Below, piece by piece: positions 18,487-27,868 of a stretch of DNA of 64,000 nucleotides; positions within the stretch are counted from its first letter, which is position 1, and every line of letters begins with the position of its first letter. Source of the DNA: Fibrivirga algicola. GTDB taxonomy: Bacteria; Bacteroidota; Bacteroidia; Cytophagales; Spirosomataceae. Below the pieces are notes generated by a model. The model was not told where the DNA came from and made no database searches. It saw nothing but the letters and a program-made list of their open reading frames with translations. The DNA lies in contig NZ_WAEL01000003.1 in NCBI RefSeq assembly GCF_011742925.1, positions 558,001 to 622,000 on the forward strand, in the 5' to 3' direction. Made by a program: the position numbers and the translations under genes.

Positions 18487-18692
18487 TGATCGGAAATTAT
18501 ACACAGAACGACACGTTGAGCAGGCTAACCTCAAAGGTGGGTATATGGCCGTTACTGACCAAACTTAGCCTAAGAATTTCGGCTTAATTTCCTCTAAAGC
18601 TATGGTTTAAGCAGTCGTTTGGCTAATTTTAGGGTTCCCACCCTTACGATGAACCAATTACCACCGCCCACTTGTACGAAGTTTACTAACCT

Positions 18693-21600
18693 ATGTTTGA
18701 GTTCATGCGGAAGCGTTTCATTCTGCTAACGATTGCCCTCGTACTGTTGCTGGCCGCATTTGAATCAGGCACGGGACGGCCCAGACGGGTGTCTCGGTCA
18801 CACCGTACAGCGTCAAAAAAGCACACCAGGAAAGTGGTGAAGGTGGCAAAAGTTGCCAAGGTTGTGGCTGCGGCACGGCCTGTTGTTTACCCTACCGCTC
18901 GCCTTGAGTCAGAGCAGTTGGCCGGATATCAGGGTGTGAACGTACTCCAGATTCCCACCAACGGCGAAAGCTGGGTCGACAGCGTATTCCAGACCATGAC
19001 GCCCGATGAAAAAATCGGGCAGTTTTTCATGGTGGCGGCCTTCTCCAACCATAGCGAAAGCCACCGGGTATACATCGAGCACCTGATTCAGAACTACCAC
19101 ATTGGCGGCGTCATCTTCTTCCAGGGAGGCCCCCATCGGCAGGCTGTGCTGACCAACAAATACCAGAGTTTGTCGAAAATCCCGTTGCTGGTAGGCATCG
19201 ATGGCGAGTGGGGCCTCGGTATGCGCCTCGACAGCACCATGGAGTTTCCCCGGCAGATGACACTGGGGGCTATTCGCGACAACGACCTGATTTACCGGAT
19301 GGGTGTTGAAATTGGCCGGCAATGCAGCCGCCTCGGCATTCATATCAACTTTGCGCCCGTTTCGGATATCAACAGCAATCCACAGAATCCGGTCATCGGT
19401 ATTAGGTCCTTCGGCGAGGGTAAAGAGAACGTAGCCAGCAAGGCATCAGCCTACATGAAAGGCCTGCAAATGCAGCACGTAATTGCTACGGCCAAGCATT
19501 TTCCCGGTCACGGCGACTCCAATGTCGATTCGCACCATTCGCTGCCCGTCATCAGCCGCTCGTCGGCGCAGATGCACGACATCGACCTGTACCCCTTCCG
19601 AAAACTCATTGGCGATAGCCTGATGGGCGTTGTTACCGGCCATTTGCACGTGCCGGTGATGGACAACCAGACACCTGCTGTGGCTGCTACGCTATCTGAA
19701 AAGATTGTCACCGACCTGCTCAAGAAGGAGCTGGGTTTCCGTGGCCTGGTATTTACCGATGCCCTTAACATGGGCGGGGTCAGTCGTACAAACCGCTCGG
19801 AAGTAGTGAACCTAAAAGCGCTGATTGCCGGTAACGACATTCTGCTTTATCCCGAAAATATCCGGGAAGCCACCCGCGTCATCAAGGAAGCCATCACGTC
19901 AGGTACGTTGCCACAGGCGTTCATTGATGAAAAGGTGAAGAAAATTCTGCGGGCTAAGTACTGGTCGGGGTTGAGCCAGTACAAGCCGATTGCGCTGACC
20001 AACCTCATCAGCGACCTGAACTCGGACGCCGCCAAAGACCTGAAGCGTGAACTCTGCGAAAACGCAGTAACGATTGTCAGCGATGACAACAAACTGCTGC
20101 CCTTAAGCCCGGTCGATACCAACAAAATTGCGTCTATTGCCATTGGTGCCACAGCGGGAAACGTCTTTCAAAAGTCGCTGGCTGGGTTAGCTACCATCAG
20201 GCAGTTTGCTTCACCAGATCGCCCGCAAAGCGACGATGATGTCAACAACCTGGTGGCCAGCGTAGGCGATGCCAATCTGGTCGTGGTCAGTTTCCACAAT
20301 ATGAGCCAGTCATCGTTCCGGCGCTACAGCATCAATTTACCGTCGGTTACGCTCATTCAGCGACTAAAACAGCAGGGTAAAAAAGTGGTGGCCGTTGCGT
20401 TTGGCTCAGCCTACAGCCTGAACCTGCTGACCGACGCCGATGCACTGGTGTGCGGGTATCAGGAATTCAGCGAAACGCAGTTGGCGACCGCCAGATCGTT
20501 GTTTGGTCTTTCACCAGCAAGCGGTATGTTGCCAGTATCGACCGGCGATTTTAAAGTAGGCCACAACGTAAACGTCGACCCGTCGGGGCGGTTGGTGCCT
20601 GGTTTGCCCGAAAGCGTAGGGATGAAGGCGGCCGAATTGGCCAAGATCGACAAGATGGTTGAGCTAGCCGTGCATGACCGCGTTATTCCGGGATGTCAGG
20701 TGCTGGTGGCCCGAAAAGGCAAGATCGTTTACGACCGTAATTTCGGAGCGCTGACCTACAGTAGCGGCGGCGAGAAAGTAAACGACAACACACTGTATGA
20801 CCTGGCGTCGCTGACCAAAGTGCTGGGTACGTTGCAGGCTGTGATGGTACTCTACGACCGCAAAGAAATTGACCTCGCCCAGAAGGCATCGTTCTACCTC
20901 CCTGAGCTGCGCGGTACTAACAAACAGAACATGACCCTTCAGGATATGCTCTGGCACCAGGCGGGTCTGATTTCGTTCTACCCTACCCTCTGGGACCGCA
21001 CCCGCACCCCATCGGGCGGGTTGAATCCAGCGTATTACAGCAACAAGAACGATTCGCTGCACACATTACAGATTGCGCCAACGCTCTGGGCCAAACCAGC
21101 CCTGAAAGACTCGGTGTGGAAATGGGTAATTCAGTCGCCGCTGTCGCGCAAGATGGATGCCGATGGGAAGCCGTCGTTTGTCTACAGCGACCTGAGTTTC
21201 CTGATGCTGCAAAAGGTAGTGGAACGGGTCAGCAAGCAACCGCTCGACCGGTTTCTGGAGCGCGAAATCTACCAGCCACTGGGCTTGAAGTCACTGACCT
21301 TCACGCCCCTGCAAAAGTTGACTAGTCCGCATTGCGCCCCGACTGAGCAGGATACTTATTACCGGAATCAGTTACTGGTGGGTACCGTGCACGATCAGAT
21401 GGCGGCGGTGCAGGGCGGTATCTCGGGTCACGCGGGCCTGTTTGGCAATGCGCACGATATTGCCAAGCTGCTGCAAATGAACCTGCAACGCGGTGTCTAT
21501 GGTGGTCAGCGCATCCTACAGCCTATGACCGTGCCGTTCTTTACGCAGACGATCAGCACGCGCAGCCCCCGTTCGCTGGGTTGGGACAAGCCAAACCCCG

Positions 21601-21818
21601 AAAGCACAACCAGCAGTTATTTGTCGCCGCTGGCGCCGCCGCAGTCGTTTGGGCATACGGGCTTCACCGGCAACATGGTTTGGGTAGACCCCCAGCAGGA
21701 GCTTGTGTTCGTGTTCCTGTCGAACCGCCTCTTCCCCACGGGTGGCAACCAGGCTATTAACACCACGCGTCTCCGTCGCCGAATTCAGGAGGTCATCTAC
21801 AACTCCCTGAAGCCGTAA
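18693..21818 (+). CDS. GH3 glycosidase fused to a class C beta-lactamase-like domain
   Basis: A 1041-residue exported protein joining two enzymes. After a signal anchor (RKRFILLTIALVLLLAAF) a GH3 domain covers about residues 80-600. It carries the NagZ-type motif KHFPGHGDSNVDSHHS near 268 and the nucleophile Asp in VFTDALNMGG near 355. This points to beta-N-acetylglucosaminidase activity on peptidoglycan fragments. From about 640 a serine hydrolase domain has SLTK near 706, YSDLS, and HTG near 986, the layout of class C beta-lactamases and D,D-carboxypeptidases. Such fusions occur in Bacteroidota. A role in cell-wall recycling, cutting both sugar and peptide parts, is an inference. A second ATG five codons downstream is also possible. 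Confidence 0.9.
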   Translation: MFEFMRKRFILLTIALVLLLAAFESGTGRPRRVSRSHRTASKKHTRKVVKVAKVAKVVAAARPVVYPTARLESEQLAGYQGVNVLQIPTNGESWVDSVFQTMTPDEKIGQFFMVAAFSNHSESHRVYIEHLIQNYHIGGVIFFQGGPHRQAVLTNKYQSLSKIPLLVGIDGEWGLGMRLDSTMEFPRQMTLGAIRDNDLIYRMGVEIGRQCSRLGIHINFAPVSDINSNPQNPVIGIRSFGEGKENVASKASAYMKGLQMQHVIATAKHFPGHGDSNVDSHHSLPVISRSSAQMHDIDLYPFRKLIGDSLMGVVTGHLHVPVMDNQTPAVAATLSEKIVTDLLKKELGFRGLVFTDALNMGGVSRTNRSEVVNLKALIAGNDILLYPENIREATRVIKEAITSGTLPQAFIDEKVKKILRAKYWSGLSQYKPIALTNLISDLNSDAAKDLKRELCENAVTIVSDDNKLLPLSPVDTNKIASIAIGATAGNVFQKSLAGLATIRQFASPDRPQSDDDVNNLVASVGDANLVVVSFHNMSQSSFRRYSINLPSVTLIQRLKQQGKKVVAVAFGSAYSLNLLTDADALVCGYQEFSETQLATARSLFGLSPASGMLPVSTGDFKVGHNVNVDPSGRLVPGLPESVGMKAAELAKIDKMVELAVHDRVIPGCQVLVARKGKIVYDRNFGALTYSSGGEKVNDNTLYDLASLTKVLGTLQAVMVLYDRKEIDLAQKASFYLPELRGTNKQNMTLQDMLWHQAGLISFYPTLWDRTRTPSGGLNPAYYSNKNDSLHTLQIAPTLWAKPALKDSVWKWVIQSPLSRKMDADGKPSFVYSDLSFLMLQKVVERVSKQPLDRFLEREIYQPLGLKSLTFTPLQKLTSPHCAPTEQDTYYRNQLLVGTVHDQMAAVQGGISGHAGLFGNAHDIAKLLQMNLQRGVYGGQRILQPMTVPFFTQTISTRSPRSLGWDKPNPESTTSSYLSPLAPPQSFGHTGFTGNMVWVDPQQELVFVFLSNRLFPTGGNQAINTTRLRRRIQEVIYNSLKP

Positions 21819-21834
21819 AGTCGTAAATTTGGGG

Positions 21835-22491
21835 ATGCTGAAAAAAGAGCGTTTCCGCCGATTCATCGACTATTTCACGACGCATTTTCCGGAGCCTGAA
21901 ACAGAGCTCAATTTCTCAAATTCGTACGAATTACTGGTTGCCGTAATTCTGTCGGCGCAATGCACCGACAAGCGTATCAATCAGATTACACCCGCCTTAT
22001 TTGCCCGTTTTCCAGAGGCCGAATCGTTGGCGGCGGCCTCGATCGAGGAGGTATTTAGCTACATCCGGTCAGTTTCGTATCCGAACAACAAGGCAAAGCA
22101 CCTGGTTGGTATGGCGCGACTGCTAATGAGCGATTTTGGCGGGGAGGTACCCGGCACCGTCGAGGAGTTGCAGCGCCTGCCGGGCGTAGGGCGCAAAACG
22201 GCCCACGTCATTTTGTCTATCGTATTTAACCAGCCCACGATGGCAGTGGATACCCACGTATTTCGGGTGTCGCACCGGCTGGGTCTGGCTCCGCTCACGG
22301 CCAACACGCCGCTGGCTGTCGAGAAGGCCTTGATGGCGCACATTCCAAAGCAATACGTACCCAAGGCGCACCACTGGCTTATCCTGCATGGCCGTTACAT
22401 CTGCATTGCCCGATCGCCCAAATGTGGTGAGTGCGCCCTCCGCGATGCATGTAAGTACTACAAGAAGATAGGGGCTATTATCAAGAAGTAA
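21835..22491 (+). CDS. nth: Endonuclease III
   Basis: A 218-residue DNA glycosylase/AP lyase that removes oxidised pyrimidines. The helix-hairpin-helix LPGVGRKTAHV holds the catalytic lysine, the catalytic Asp is in VDTHVFRV, and the 4Fe-4S cluster ligands follow the Cys-x6-Cys-x2-Cys-x5-Cys spacing in the C-terminal part. The ATG at 21835 was preferred to a TTG two codons earlier. The final codons lie within the left arm of a large hairpin shared with the convergent ndk gene. Confidence 0.95.
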   Translation: MLKKERFRRFIDYFTTHFPEPETELNFSNSYELLVAVILSAQCTDKRINQITPALFARFPEAESLAAASIEEVFSYIRSVSYPNNKAKHLVGMARLLMSDFGGEVPGTVEELQRLPGVGRKTAHVILSIVFNQPTMAVDTHVFRVSHRLGLAPLTANTPLAVEKALMAHIPKQYVPKAHHWLILHGRYICIARSPKCGECALRDACKYYKKIGAIIKK

Positions 22492-22574
22492 AGTCAAAAA
22501 ACAAGAATGGCTCTGCCAGGTCCTAAACGGTGCCGTGGCAGAGCCATTCTTGTTTTTTTGACTTTACTTCTTGA
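22481..22574. terminator. 37-bp hairpin between nth and ndk
   Basis: Arms 22481-22517 and 22537-22574 are complementary over 37 bases with a single bulged base, with a 19-nt loop. A run of T follows the inner stem on both strands. The left arm contains the last codons and stop of nth, and the right arm touches the ndk stop region. It should act as a two-way terminator and would block convergent read-through. Confidence 0.85.
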
Positions 22575-22994
22575 CTAGTACTGCTCCGTACCGGCGAAGA
22601 AGAACGAACCCTCGATTTGGGCGTTTTCGTCTGAATCAGAACCGTGGATGGCGTTCGCTTCGATCGACTTGGCGAACAGCTTACGGATGGTACCATCGGC
22701 AGCCTGTGCTGGGTTGGTAGCACCGATCAGCGTACGGAAATCAGCGACGGCGTTTTCTTTTTCCAAAATCATCGGCACAATAGCACCCGACGACATATAG
22801 GCTTTCAGATCGTTGTAAAACGGGCGCTCGCTATGTACGGCATAAAATTCACCTGCGCGCTCCGGCGTCAACAGGGTTTTCTTGATGGCCACGATGCGGA
22901 AACCCGCCTCTTCGATCATCTTCGTAATTGCTCCGGTATGTCCCTCTGCTACGGCATCGGGCTTAATCATGGTGAACGTACGGTTCGTCGTCAT
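22575..22994 (-). CDS. ndk: Nucleoside diphosphate kinase
   Basis: A 139-residue enzyme that balances NTP pools by phosphate transfer through a histidine. The active-site His is in NAIHGSDS, and the start, [15 protein letters not shown], is the family's usual opening with the nucleotide-contacting Lys. Length is normal. It is convergent with nth and separated from ggt upstream by a hairpin at 23059-23116. Confidence 0.96.
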   Translation of the reverse strand: MTTNRTFTMIKPDAVAEGHTGAITKMIEEAGFRIVAIKKTLLTPERAGEFYAVHSERPFYNDLKAYMSSGAIVPMILEKENAVADFRTLIGATNPAQAADGTIRKLFAKSIEANAIHGSDSDENAQIEGSFFFAGTEQY

Positions 22995-23058
22995 TGCTGA
23001 GATAACAAAATTTTATTTGGCAGCAAAAGTACGGGGGAACTTTCAAGTTTCAAGTTTC

Positions 23059-23116
23059 CGGTTTCAAGTGCTGCGCTAATTGACGGTATGGCGAATCAGC
23101 GCAGCACTTGAAACCG
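23059..23116. terminator. 19-bp hairpin between ggt and ndk
   Basis: Perfect 19-base arms at 23059-23077 and 23098-23116 with a 20-nt loop. It lies just after the ggt stop (minus strand) and before ndk, with tandem TTTCAAG copies at its left edge. It probably terminates ggt transcription. Confidence 0.7.
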
Positions 23117-23124
23117 AACCTAGT

Positions 23125-24930
23125 CTAAAATCCCATCGCGGTATTATCGGCGCGAGGGTCCGAGGCACCTTCGTAGCTTCCATCGGGCCGAACAAGCACG
23201 CAATCCATGCGGCCAAGGGTGTTGGTCAGTTGTTCGAGGACGTACCCACGACCGATGAGCGCCTGTTTGGTAGCTTCGGTGAAAGCGCCATTCTCGAAAA
23301 TGGTTTTGTCGGGTAGCCACTGGTGGTGAAACTTCAGCGCATTTACCGATTGCTGCATGGTCATACCGTGCTCAATCACGTTCACGACTGTCTGGAATAC
23401 CGACGTCATAATGGTTGACCCACCAGGCGTACCCACCACCATAAATAGCTTGCCGTCGCGTTCCAGAATGGTGGGTGTCATGCTCGACAACATTCGTTTG
23501 TTGGGGGCGATGGCGTTGGCCTGGTTACCAATTAGCCCATACATATTCGGCGTACCGGGCTTGATGCTGAAGTCGTCCATCTCGTTGTTCATGAAGAAAC
23601 CTGCACCGCCAACCACTACCCGGCTACCGTAGCCGCCGTTGAGGGTTGTGGTGATACTCACCGCATTACCGTCGCGGTCGACCACCGAGAAGTGAGTCGT
23701 TTCCAGACTTTCGTAACCGGGCAATGACCCACCGTGAATAGTTTTGCTATCAGTCGCTTTGCTGAAATTGAACGTGGCCCACTGGTTTTGCAAATACGTC
23801 CGGTCCATGAGTTGGGCACTGGGCACCTTCACAAAATCGGGGTCACCCAGGAATTTGGCCCGGTCGGCGTATACCCGGCGTTCGGCTTCGATCATGACCT
23901 GCGCCGTGCTGTCGCGGTTCCAGCCCCAGCGCCGGATCGGGAAAGGTTCAATGTAGCGAAGCAATTGCACCAGCGCGATGCCACCGCTTGAGGTAGGCGG
24001 CATGGTGATTACATTGAAATTTTTGTAGCCTTCGCGGATGGGCTCGCGCCAGATCGCCTGGTAGTTGGCCAGATCGGCTTCGGAGATCAGACCGCCGCCG
24101 CGCTGCATTTCGGCGGCAACCAGGCGGGCCGTTTCGCCACCGTAAAAACCATCACGTCCCTGCGTCTGAATCCGGCGGAGGGTACTGCCCAGATCCGTCT
24201 GCACCAGCAAATCACCCTTGGCCCAGGCGCGCCCCTCGGGATGCATAAAGTAGGTTTTGCCGGGATTGTATTTGAGCAGATCGTCTTTGATCCGGTTCAG
24301 GCCGGTGGCGTCGCGCTCGGTCAGGGCAAATCCTTTTTCGGCCAGATCAACCGCCGGTTGCAGCACCTGCGGCCAGGTTAACTTCCCGAATTTCTGATGC
24401 GCCTGCACCATGCCAGCTACTGAACCCGGCACGCCGCTCGCCAGATGGCCGCTCATGCTGAGGCCACCCGCCCGCACGTTACCCGCCGAGTCGAGGTACA
24501 TGTTTGGCGTTGCTTTACCGGGCGCTTTTTCGCGGTAATCGAGCGTACTGGCCTTACCGCTTTTATCGCGGTAGACCATGAAACCGCCCCCGCCAATGTT
24601 CCCCGCACCGGGATAAACCACTGCCAGCGCAAACTGCATCGCCACGGCCGCATCTACCGCGTTGCCGCCTGCTTTCAGAATGTTTAACCCAACCTGCGAA
24701 GCTTCGGGATGTGCTGATGCGACCATGCCGTTTCGCCCGGTTACTCCCTGCCGATCCGAGTAAAACGGTTTCAGCGTTGGGTCTTCTTCCTTGTACTGGT
24801 AAACGCCCTGCCCGGTTTGTACACGACTCTGACTAGTAGTCGGTTGAGACGTTTTGCAGCCTACAGGCAAGAGGAAAATAGCGGAACAGAGTACTAAATA
24901 CGTGGGTCGAACGACAGAACGGATAGGCAT
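23125..24930 (-). CDS. ggt: Gamma-glutamyltransferase
   Basis: A 601-residue enzyme that cleaves glutathione and other gamma-glutamyl compounds in the periplasm. The N-terminus has a lipoprotein signal with lipobox LPVGC. The precursor splits before the catalytic Thr in ETTHFSVVDRDGNAVS. Other conserved parts are GGNAVDAAVA, GNIGGGGFMVYR, GYGSRVVV and SSMTPTI, followed by VGTPGGSTIM. Length is normal. It is divergent from an FtsX-type permease with 231 bp between them. Confidence 0.95.
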   Translation of the reverse strand: MPIRSVVRPTYLVLCSAIFLLPVGCKTSQPTTSQSRVQTGQGVYQYKEEDPTLKPFYSDRQGVTGRNGMVASAHPEASQVGLNILKAGGNAVDAAVAMQFALAVVYPGAGNIGGGGFMVYRDKSGKASTLDYREKAPGKATPNMYLDSAGNVRAGGLSMSGHLASGVPGSVAGMVQAHQKFGKLTWPQVLQPAVDLAEKGFALTERDATGLNRIKDDLLKYNPGKTYFMHPEGRAWAKGDLLVQTDLGSTLRRIQTQGRDGFYGGETARLVAAEMQRGGGLISEADLANYQAIWREPIREGYKNFNVITMPPTSSGGIALVQLLRYIEPFPIRRWGWNRDSTAQVMIEAERRVYADRAKFLGDPDFVKVPSAQLMDRTYLQNQWATFNFSKATDSKTIHGGSLPGYESLETTHFSVVDRDGNAVSITTTLNGGYGSRVVVGGAGFFMNNEMDDFSIKPGTPNMYGLIGNQANAIAPNKRMLSSMTPTILERDGKLFMVVGTPGGSTIMTSVFQTVVNVIEHGMTMQQSVNALKFHHQWLPDKTIFENGAFTEATKQALIGRGYVLEQLTNTLGRMDCVLVRPDGSYEGASDPRADNTAMGF

Positions 24931-25093
24931 ACGGCGTTAAAAACGGGTTGTTCCTGCTAAACTACGGATTCGCGGGCAACCGGAGTTACTGTTCAGTGCA
25001 TTAAATGCGGTGGGCCGATACAGACTGGCCGTTGCCATTAAACCCCAAAAACAGCCAAACACCCGGCTTCGGTGGTATTCTGTCCGAAAGAGG

Positions 25094-25124
25094 TTGAAGC
25101 AGAGCAACGGCGCATTTACTTTTA
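25094..25124 (+). promoter_or_regulatory. Bacteroidota-type promoter for the FtsX permease
   Basis: TTG at 25094-25096 is followed after 20 nt by TACTTTTA at 25117-25124, one mismatch from TAnnTTTG. The predicted transcript would start near 25130, some 30 bp before the GTG start of the permease. Confidence 0.55.
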
Positions 25125-25161
25125 GCGTTATTCCCAACCTGTCGCTTAGCTCCTGTTTCCG

Positions 25162-26403
25162 GTGAAAGTTGTTCGTCAAATTATTGAAAGCCTGCGCTTC
25201 GCCTGGCAATCGCTTCGGTCAAATCTGCTCCGTACCACGCTGTCGCTGCTGGGCGTAACCATCGGTATTTTCGCCATCATCGCCGTGTTTACGATCGTCG
25301 ATTCGTTGCAGCGAAATATCAAGGATACCCTGGGCGGGCTGGGCAGCAATGTGATTTACGTGCAGAAATGGCCGTTTGAATTTGGCAGTGAATACCGCTG
25401 GTGGAAATATTTTCAACGGCCCGAGCCCACCTACAACGAGTACCGCCTGCTAAGCGACCGACTCGAAAACGCGCAGGCCGTGGTAGCCATGGGCGGGCGG
25501 GGCGGCATCACCGTCAAAAACGGCAGCAACAGCCTCAGTTCCCGCATATCGGGCGTTACCTACGACTACAATAAAATTTCGGACGTACCCATTGCGCAGG
25601 GCCGCTACTTTGCGCCACAGGAAATGGAATCGTCGCGCAATGTGACCATTATCGGCTCAGAGATCGCCGAAACGCTGTTTCCTACGCAAAGCCCCATTGG
25701 CCAGTCGATGCAGATTGCCGGGCTTAAATTTGTGGTCATTGGCGTTGGCGAGAAAAAAGGAGCAAGTATTCTGGAGATTGGCGGCAACCCCGACCTGCGT
25801 TGCATTATTCCCTATGGCACGTTCGCCAAGTTATTTTCATCCAACCGACCCAACCTGACAATTGCCATAAAAGGCTACGAAACCGATGCCGGACTGGAGA
25901 ATCTGGAAGGTGAAATCAAGGGGGTGTTGCGCGCCCGACGCAGCCTTCGTCCGGCTCAGGAAGACAGCTTTGCCATCAACCGGCCTGAAGCGCTGGCCAA
26001 GTTCATCAGTGGCATTTTTGCGGTGTTGACTATCGCTGGCTGGTTTATTGGCGGTTTCTCGATGCTCGTTGGGGGCTTCGGTATTGCCAACATCATGTTC
26101 GTATCAGTGAAAGAGCGGACCAACATCATCGGCATTCAGAAATCGCTCGGGGCCAAAAACTACGTAATCCTGCTGCAGTTTTTGTTCGAAGCGGTGCTGC
26201 TGGCCGTGGTGGGCGGATTGGTCGGGATCGGCCTTGTTTACCTGATGTCGTTTATGAATCTGGGCAGTCTGGACATTCAACTCTCGGCCAGTAACATTAT
26301 TCTGGGCCTTGCCGTGTCGGGCGGGATCGGGACGATCTTCGGCATTCTGCCCGCCGCACTGGCCGCCCGCATGAACCCCGTCGATGCGATCCGCTCAAAA
26401 TAA
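25162..26403 (+). CDS. FtsX/MacB-type ABC transporter permease
   Basis: A 413-residue permease. One N-terminal membrane helix (TTLSLLGVTIGIFAIIAVFT) is followed by a periplasmic MacB-type domain at about 50-260. Three C-terminal helices form the FtsX domain, with VKERTNIIGIQKSLGA, a typical coupling loop. It starts with GTG. No ATPase gene is adjacent, so it must borrow one, perhaps the ATPase at 29.3-30.0 kb. It probably takes part in export or in lipoprotein or envelope stress handling; the substrate is unknown. Confidence 0.9.
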   Translation: MKVVRQIIESLRFAWQSLRSNLLRTTLSLLGVTIGIFAIIAVFTIVDSLQRNIKDTLGGLGSNVIYVQKWPFEFGSEYRWWKYFQRPEPTYNEYRLLSDRLENAQAVVAMGGRGGITVKNGSNSLSSRISGVTYDYNKISDVPIAQGRYFAPQEMESSRNVTIIGSEIAETLFPTQSPIGQSMQIAGLKFVVIGVGEKKGASILEIGGNPDLRCIIPYGTFAKLFSSNRPNLTIAIKGYETDAGLENLEGEIKGVLRARRSLRPAQEDSFAINRPEALAKFISGIFAVLTIAGWFIGGFSMLVGGFGIANIMFVSVKERTNIIGIQKSLGAKNYVILLQFLFEAVLLAVVGGLVGIGLVYLMSFMNLGSLDIQLSASNIILGLAVSGGIGTIFGILPAALAARMNPVDAIRSK

Positions 26404-26407
26404 ACTG

Positions 26408-26464
26408 GATGACGGGTTATTGCTCATGCTGAAGCACATACTGCGTAAGCAACAACCCGTCATC
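26408..26464. terminator. Interrupted hairpin between convergent genes
   Basis: An outer 11-bp stem (26408-26418 with 26454-26464) continues, after one unpaired base on each side, into a 5-bp stem TTGCT/AGCAA. It fills the space between the convergent permease and dioxygenase genes, so it probably stops both. There is no T-tract. Confidence 0.65.
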
Positions 26465-26467
26465 GAC

Positions 26468-27220
26468 TTATCCATTCACTACAATCGTGTGAGTCAGCGT
26501 GTAACCGGCAGATGGGCTACCCGATACGGTGGCCAGCTCGGTGGTGAACCCGTCTGAGAATACATTATCGCGTTCGTTCAGCGTATCCTGAGCCCCTTTC
26601 GTGTAGCCATAGGCCTGCCCCGTTGTATAGAGCGTGTTGGCGATAGCATACGGAAAGGCGATCTGCGTAACCAACAACGATTTTCCCGCCGAATTATAGA
26701 CGTGCACGTGCACGTGTGGAGCGCGCCCCGAATACCAGCCGGGGAAGATCGTTGTGTAGGCCGCTAATCCGCTGGCATCGGTCACTTGCCGGCCGCGCAG
26801 AAAATCGACCGCCTGGAAGTTGACGCTCTGCATGCCCGAGCCACCGTATTCGGAGTAGTACCCGTCCTTATCGCAATGCCATACGTCGACGATGGCACCG
26901 GCCAGGGCGGCGCAGCTTGCATTTTTGTTTTTGATGGTGATGTTCATCGTCATCATCACCCCGGTACGGTCATCACGGATGTCTTTACGCACAAAATTTG
27001 CCGGAATTTTGGTTGGGAAAGGCCCTTCCGTTTCGGTGGGGCTGACCGTACAATCGCTGGCCGAACTGCCGTTGGTTGAGCCGGTCCCCGTTGTGCTGCC
27101 CGTGGTAGTGGTCGTTGGGTCTACGCTTGCCGAGTCTTTACAAGCCGCCAGTATTGGATTGATAGCCGCTATGCCCAACAGGCTGGTGAATCCCCGCTTC
27201 AAAAAGTCCTTACGTTCCAT
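26468..27220 (-). CDS. Intradiol ring-cleavage dioxygenase-like lipoprotein
   Basis: A 250-residue protein with an N-terminal export signal and lipobox LAAC, a Thr/Gly/Ser-rich linker, then an intradiol dioxygenase domain. SPTETEGPFPT opens the domain. The non-heme iron ligands can be traced to Tyr in CDKDGYYSEY, Tyr in FPGWYSGR and His in PHVHVHV. Family members split catechol or protocatechuate rings between the hydroxyls. Exported versions in Bacteroidota have unproven substrates. The ATG at 27220 (MERKDFLKRGF) was chosen; the RKDFLKRG stretch may be a Tat-like signal lacking the second Arg. Confidence 0.85.
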   Translation of the reverse strand: MERKDFLKRGFTSLLGIAAINPILAACKDSASVDPTTTTTGSTTGTGSTNGSSASDCTVSPTETEGPFPTKIPANFVRKDIRDDRTGVMMTMNITIKNKNASCAALAGAIVDVWHCDKDGYYSEYGGSGMQSVNFQAVDFLRGRQVTDASGLAAYTTIFPGWYSGRAPHVHVHVYNSAGKSLLVTQIAFPYAIANTLYTTGQAYGYTKGAQDTLNERDNVFSDGFTTELATVSGSPSAGYTLTHTIVVNG

Positions 27221-27491
27221 GCGCTTTATTGACAATGATTGATTAATGATGTACGGATAACGACGCGTCGTTCAACGGGTCGTTGCCATTTGTGTACATG
27301 ACGCAGAAAACAGGAAGTTTCGTTGCACCCCCCTGTGACTTAGCGGTAAATGCCCTGAATGTGTCGGTAAAAGCCAACGGTTCCCGACCACATCACCGAT
27401 GCCAAAAATCAGCCTCCTGGCTGACGCTGGTCAGGTTAGCAGCGGGCCCGATCGCGTTGCTTTGTGGCGTCACTCAAACCAAGAAATACAC

Positions 27492-27827
27492 ATGGCAACG
27501 CTCAGTCATCCAGGCCAATCCTCCTATACCTCACCGTCTACCGCTGGCTGGTCAACCCTTTACACAAATTTTGTTGATAAGGCTGAATTTAATCGCTTTG
27601 GCTGGGCAGCCACGGCCATGATGATTCAGGGCTGTCTACTTACACCTATTTTGCTGCTCACCTTATTTACATACGGTGGCGGTGACTGGCAGGTACTGGT
27701 TTCGTTCCTTAGTTTTTTACTGGTGCTGATTCCGGTGTTATCTGCATTACCCGTAAAATACATTGTTCCTGGCTTCCTCGTCAGCGCCGTAGTGCACCTC
27801 TCGCTTATCCTGATGAACATCCTGTAA
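27492..27827 (+). CDS. Small membrane protein of unknown function
   Basis: A 111-residue protein with a polar first 40 residues and then three hydrophobic segments, starting near WAATAMMIQGCLLTPILLL. The ATG at 27492 begins MATLSHPGQSSY. I do not recognise a family. It lies 41 bp upstream of a universal stress protein gene on the same strand and may share its transcript. The 271-bp gap before it shows no other feature. Confidence 0.6.
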   Translation: MATLSHPGQSSYTSPSTAGWSTLYTNFVDKAEFNRFGWAATAMMIQGCLLTPILLLTLFTYGGGDWQVLVSFLSFLLVLIPVLSALPVKYIVPGFLVSAVVHLSLILMNIL

Positions 27828-27868
27828 AGATCGTTTTGGTGTTTCCTTCATTCTAGTCCCTATCAGGC

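Noticed and set aside
18909-19343. Long antisense frame within the GH3 fusion
   Set aside because: A shadow of the GC-rich coding strand, as are most other long antisense frames in this window.
24937-25209. Minus-strand 90-codon frame between ggt and the permease
   Set aside because: It overlaps the permease start and its promoter, has no recognisable motif and looks like a chance frame.
27283-27621. Plus-strand 112-codon frame
   Set aside because: It overlaps the better supported membrane protein gene in another frame and has no coherent domain.
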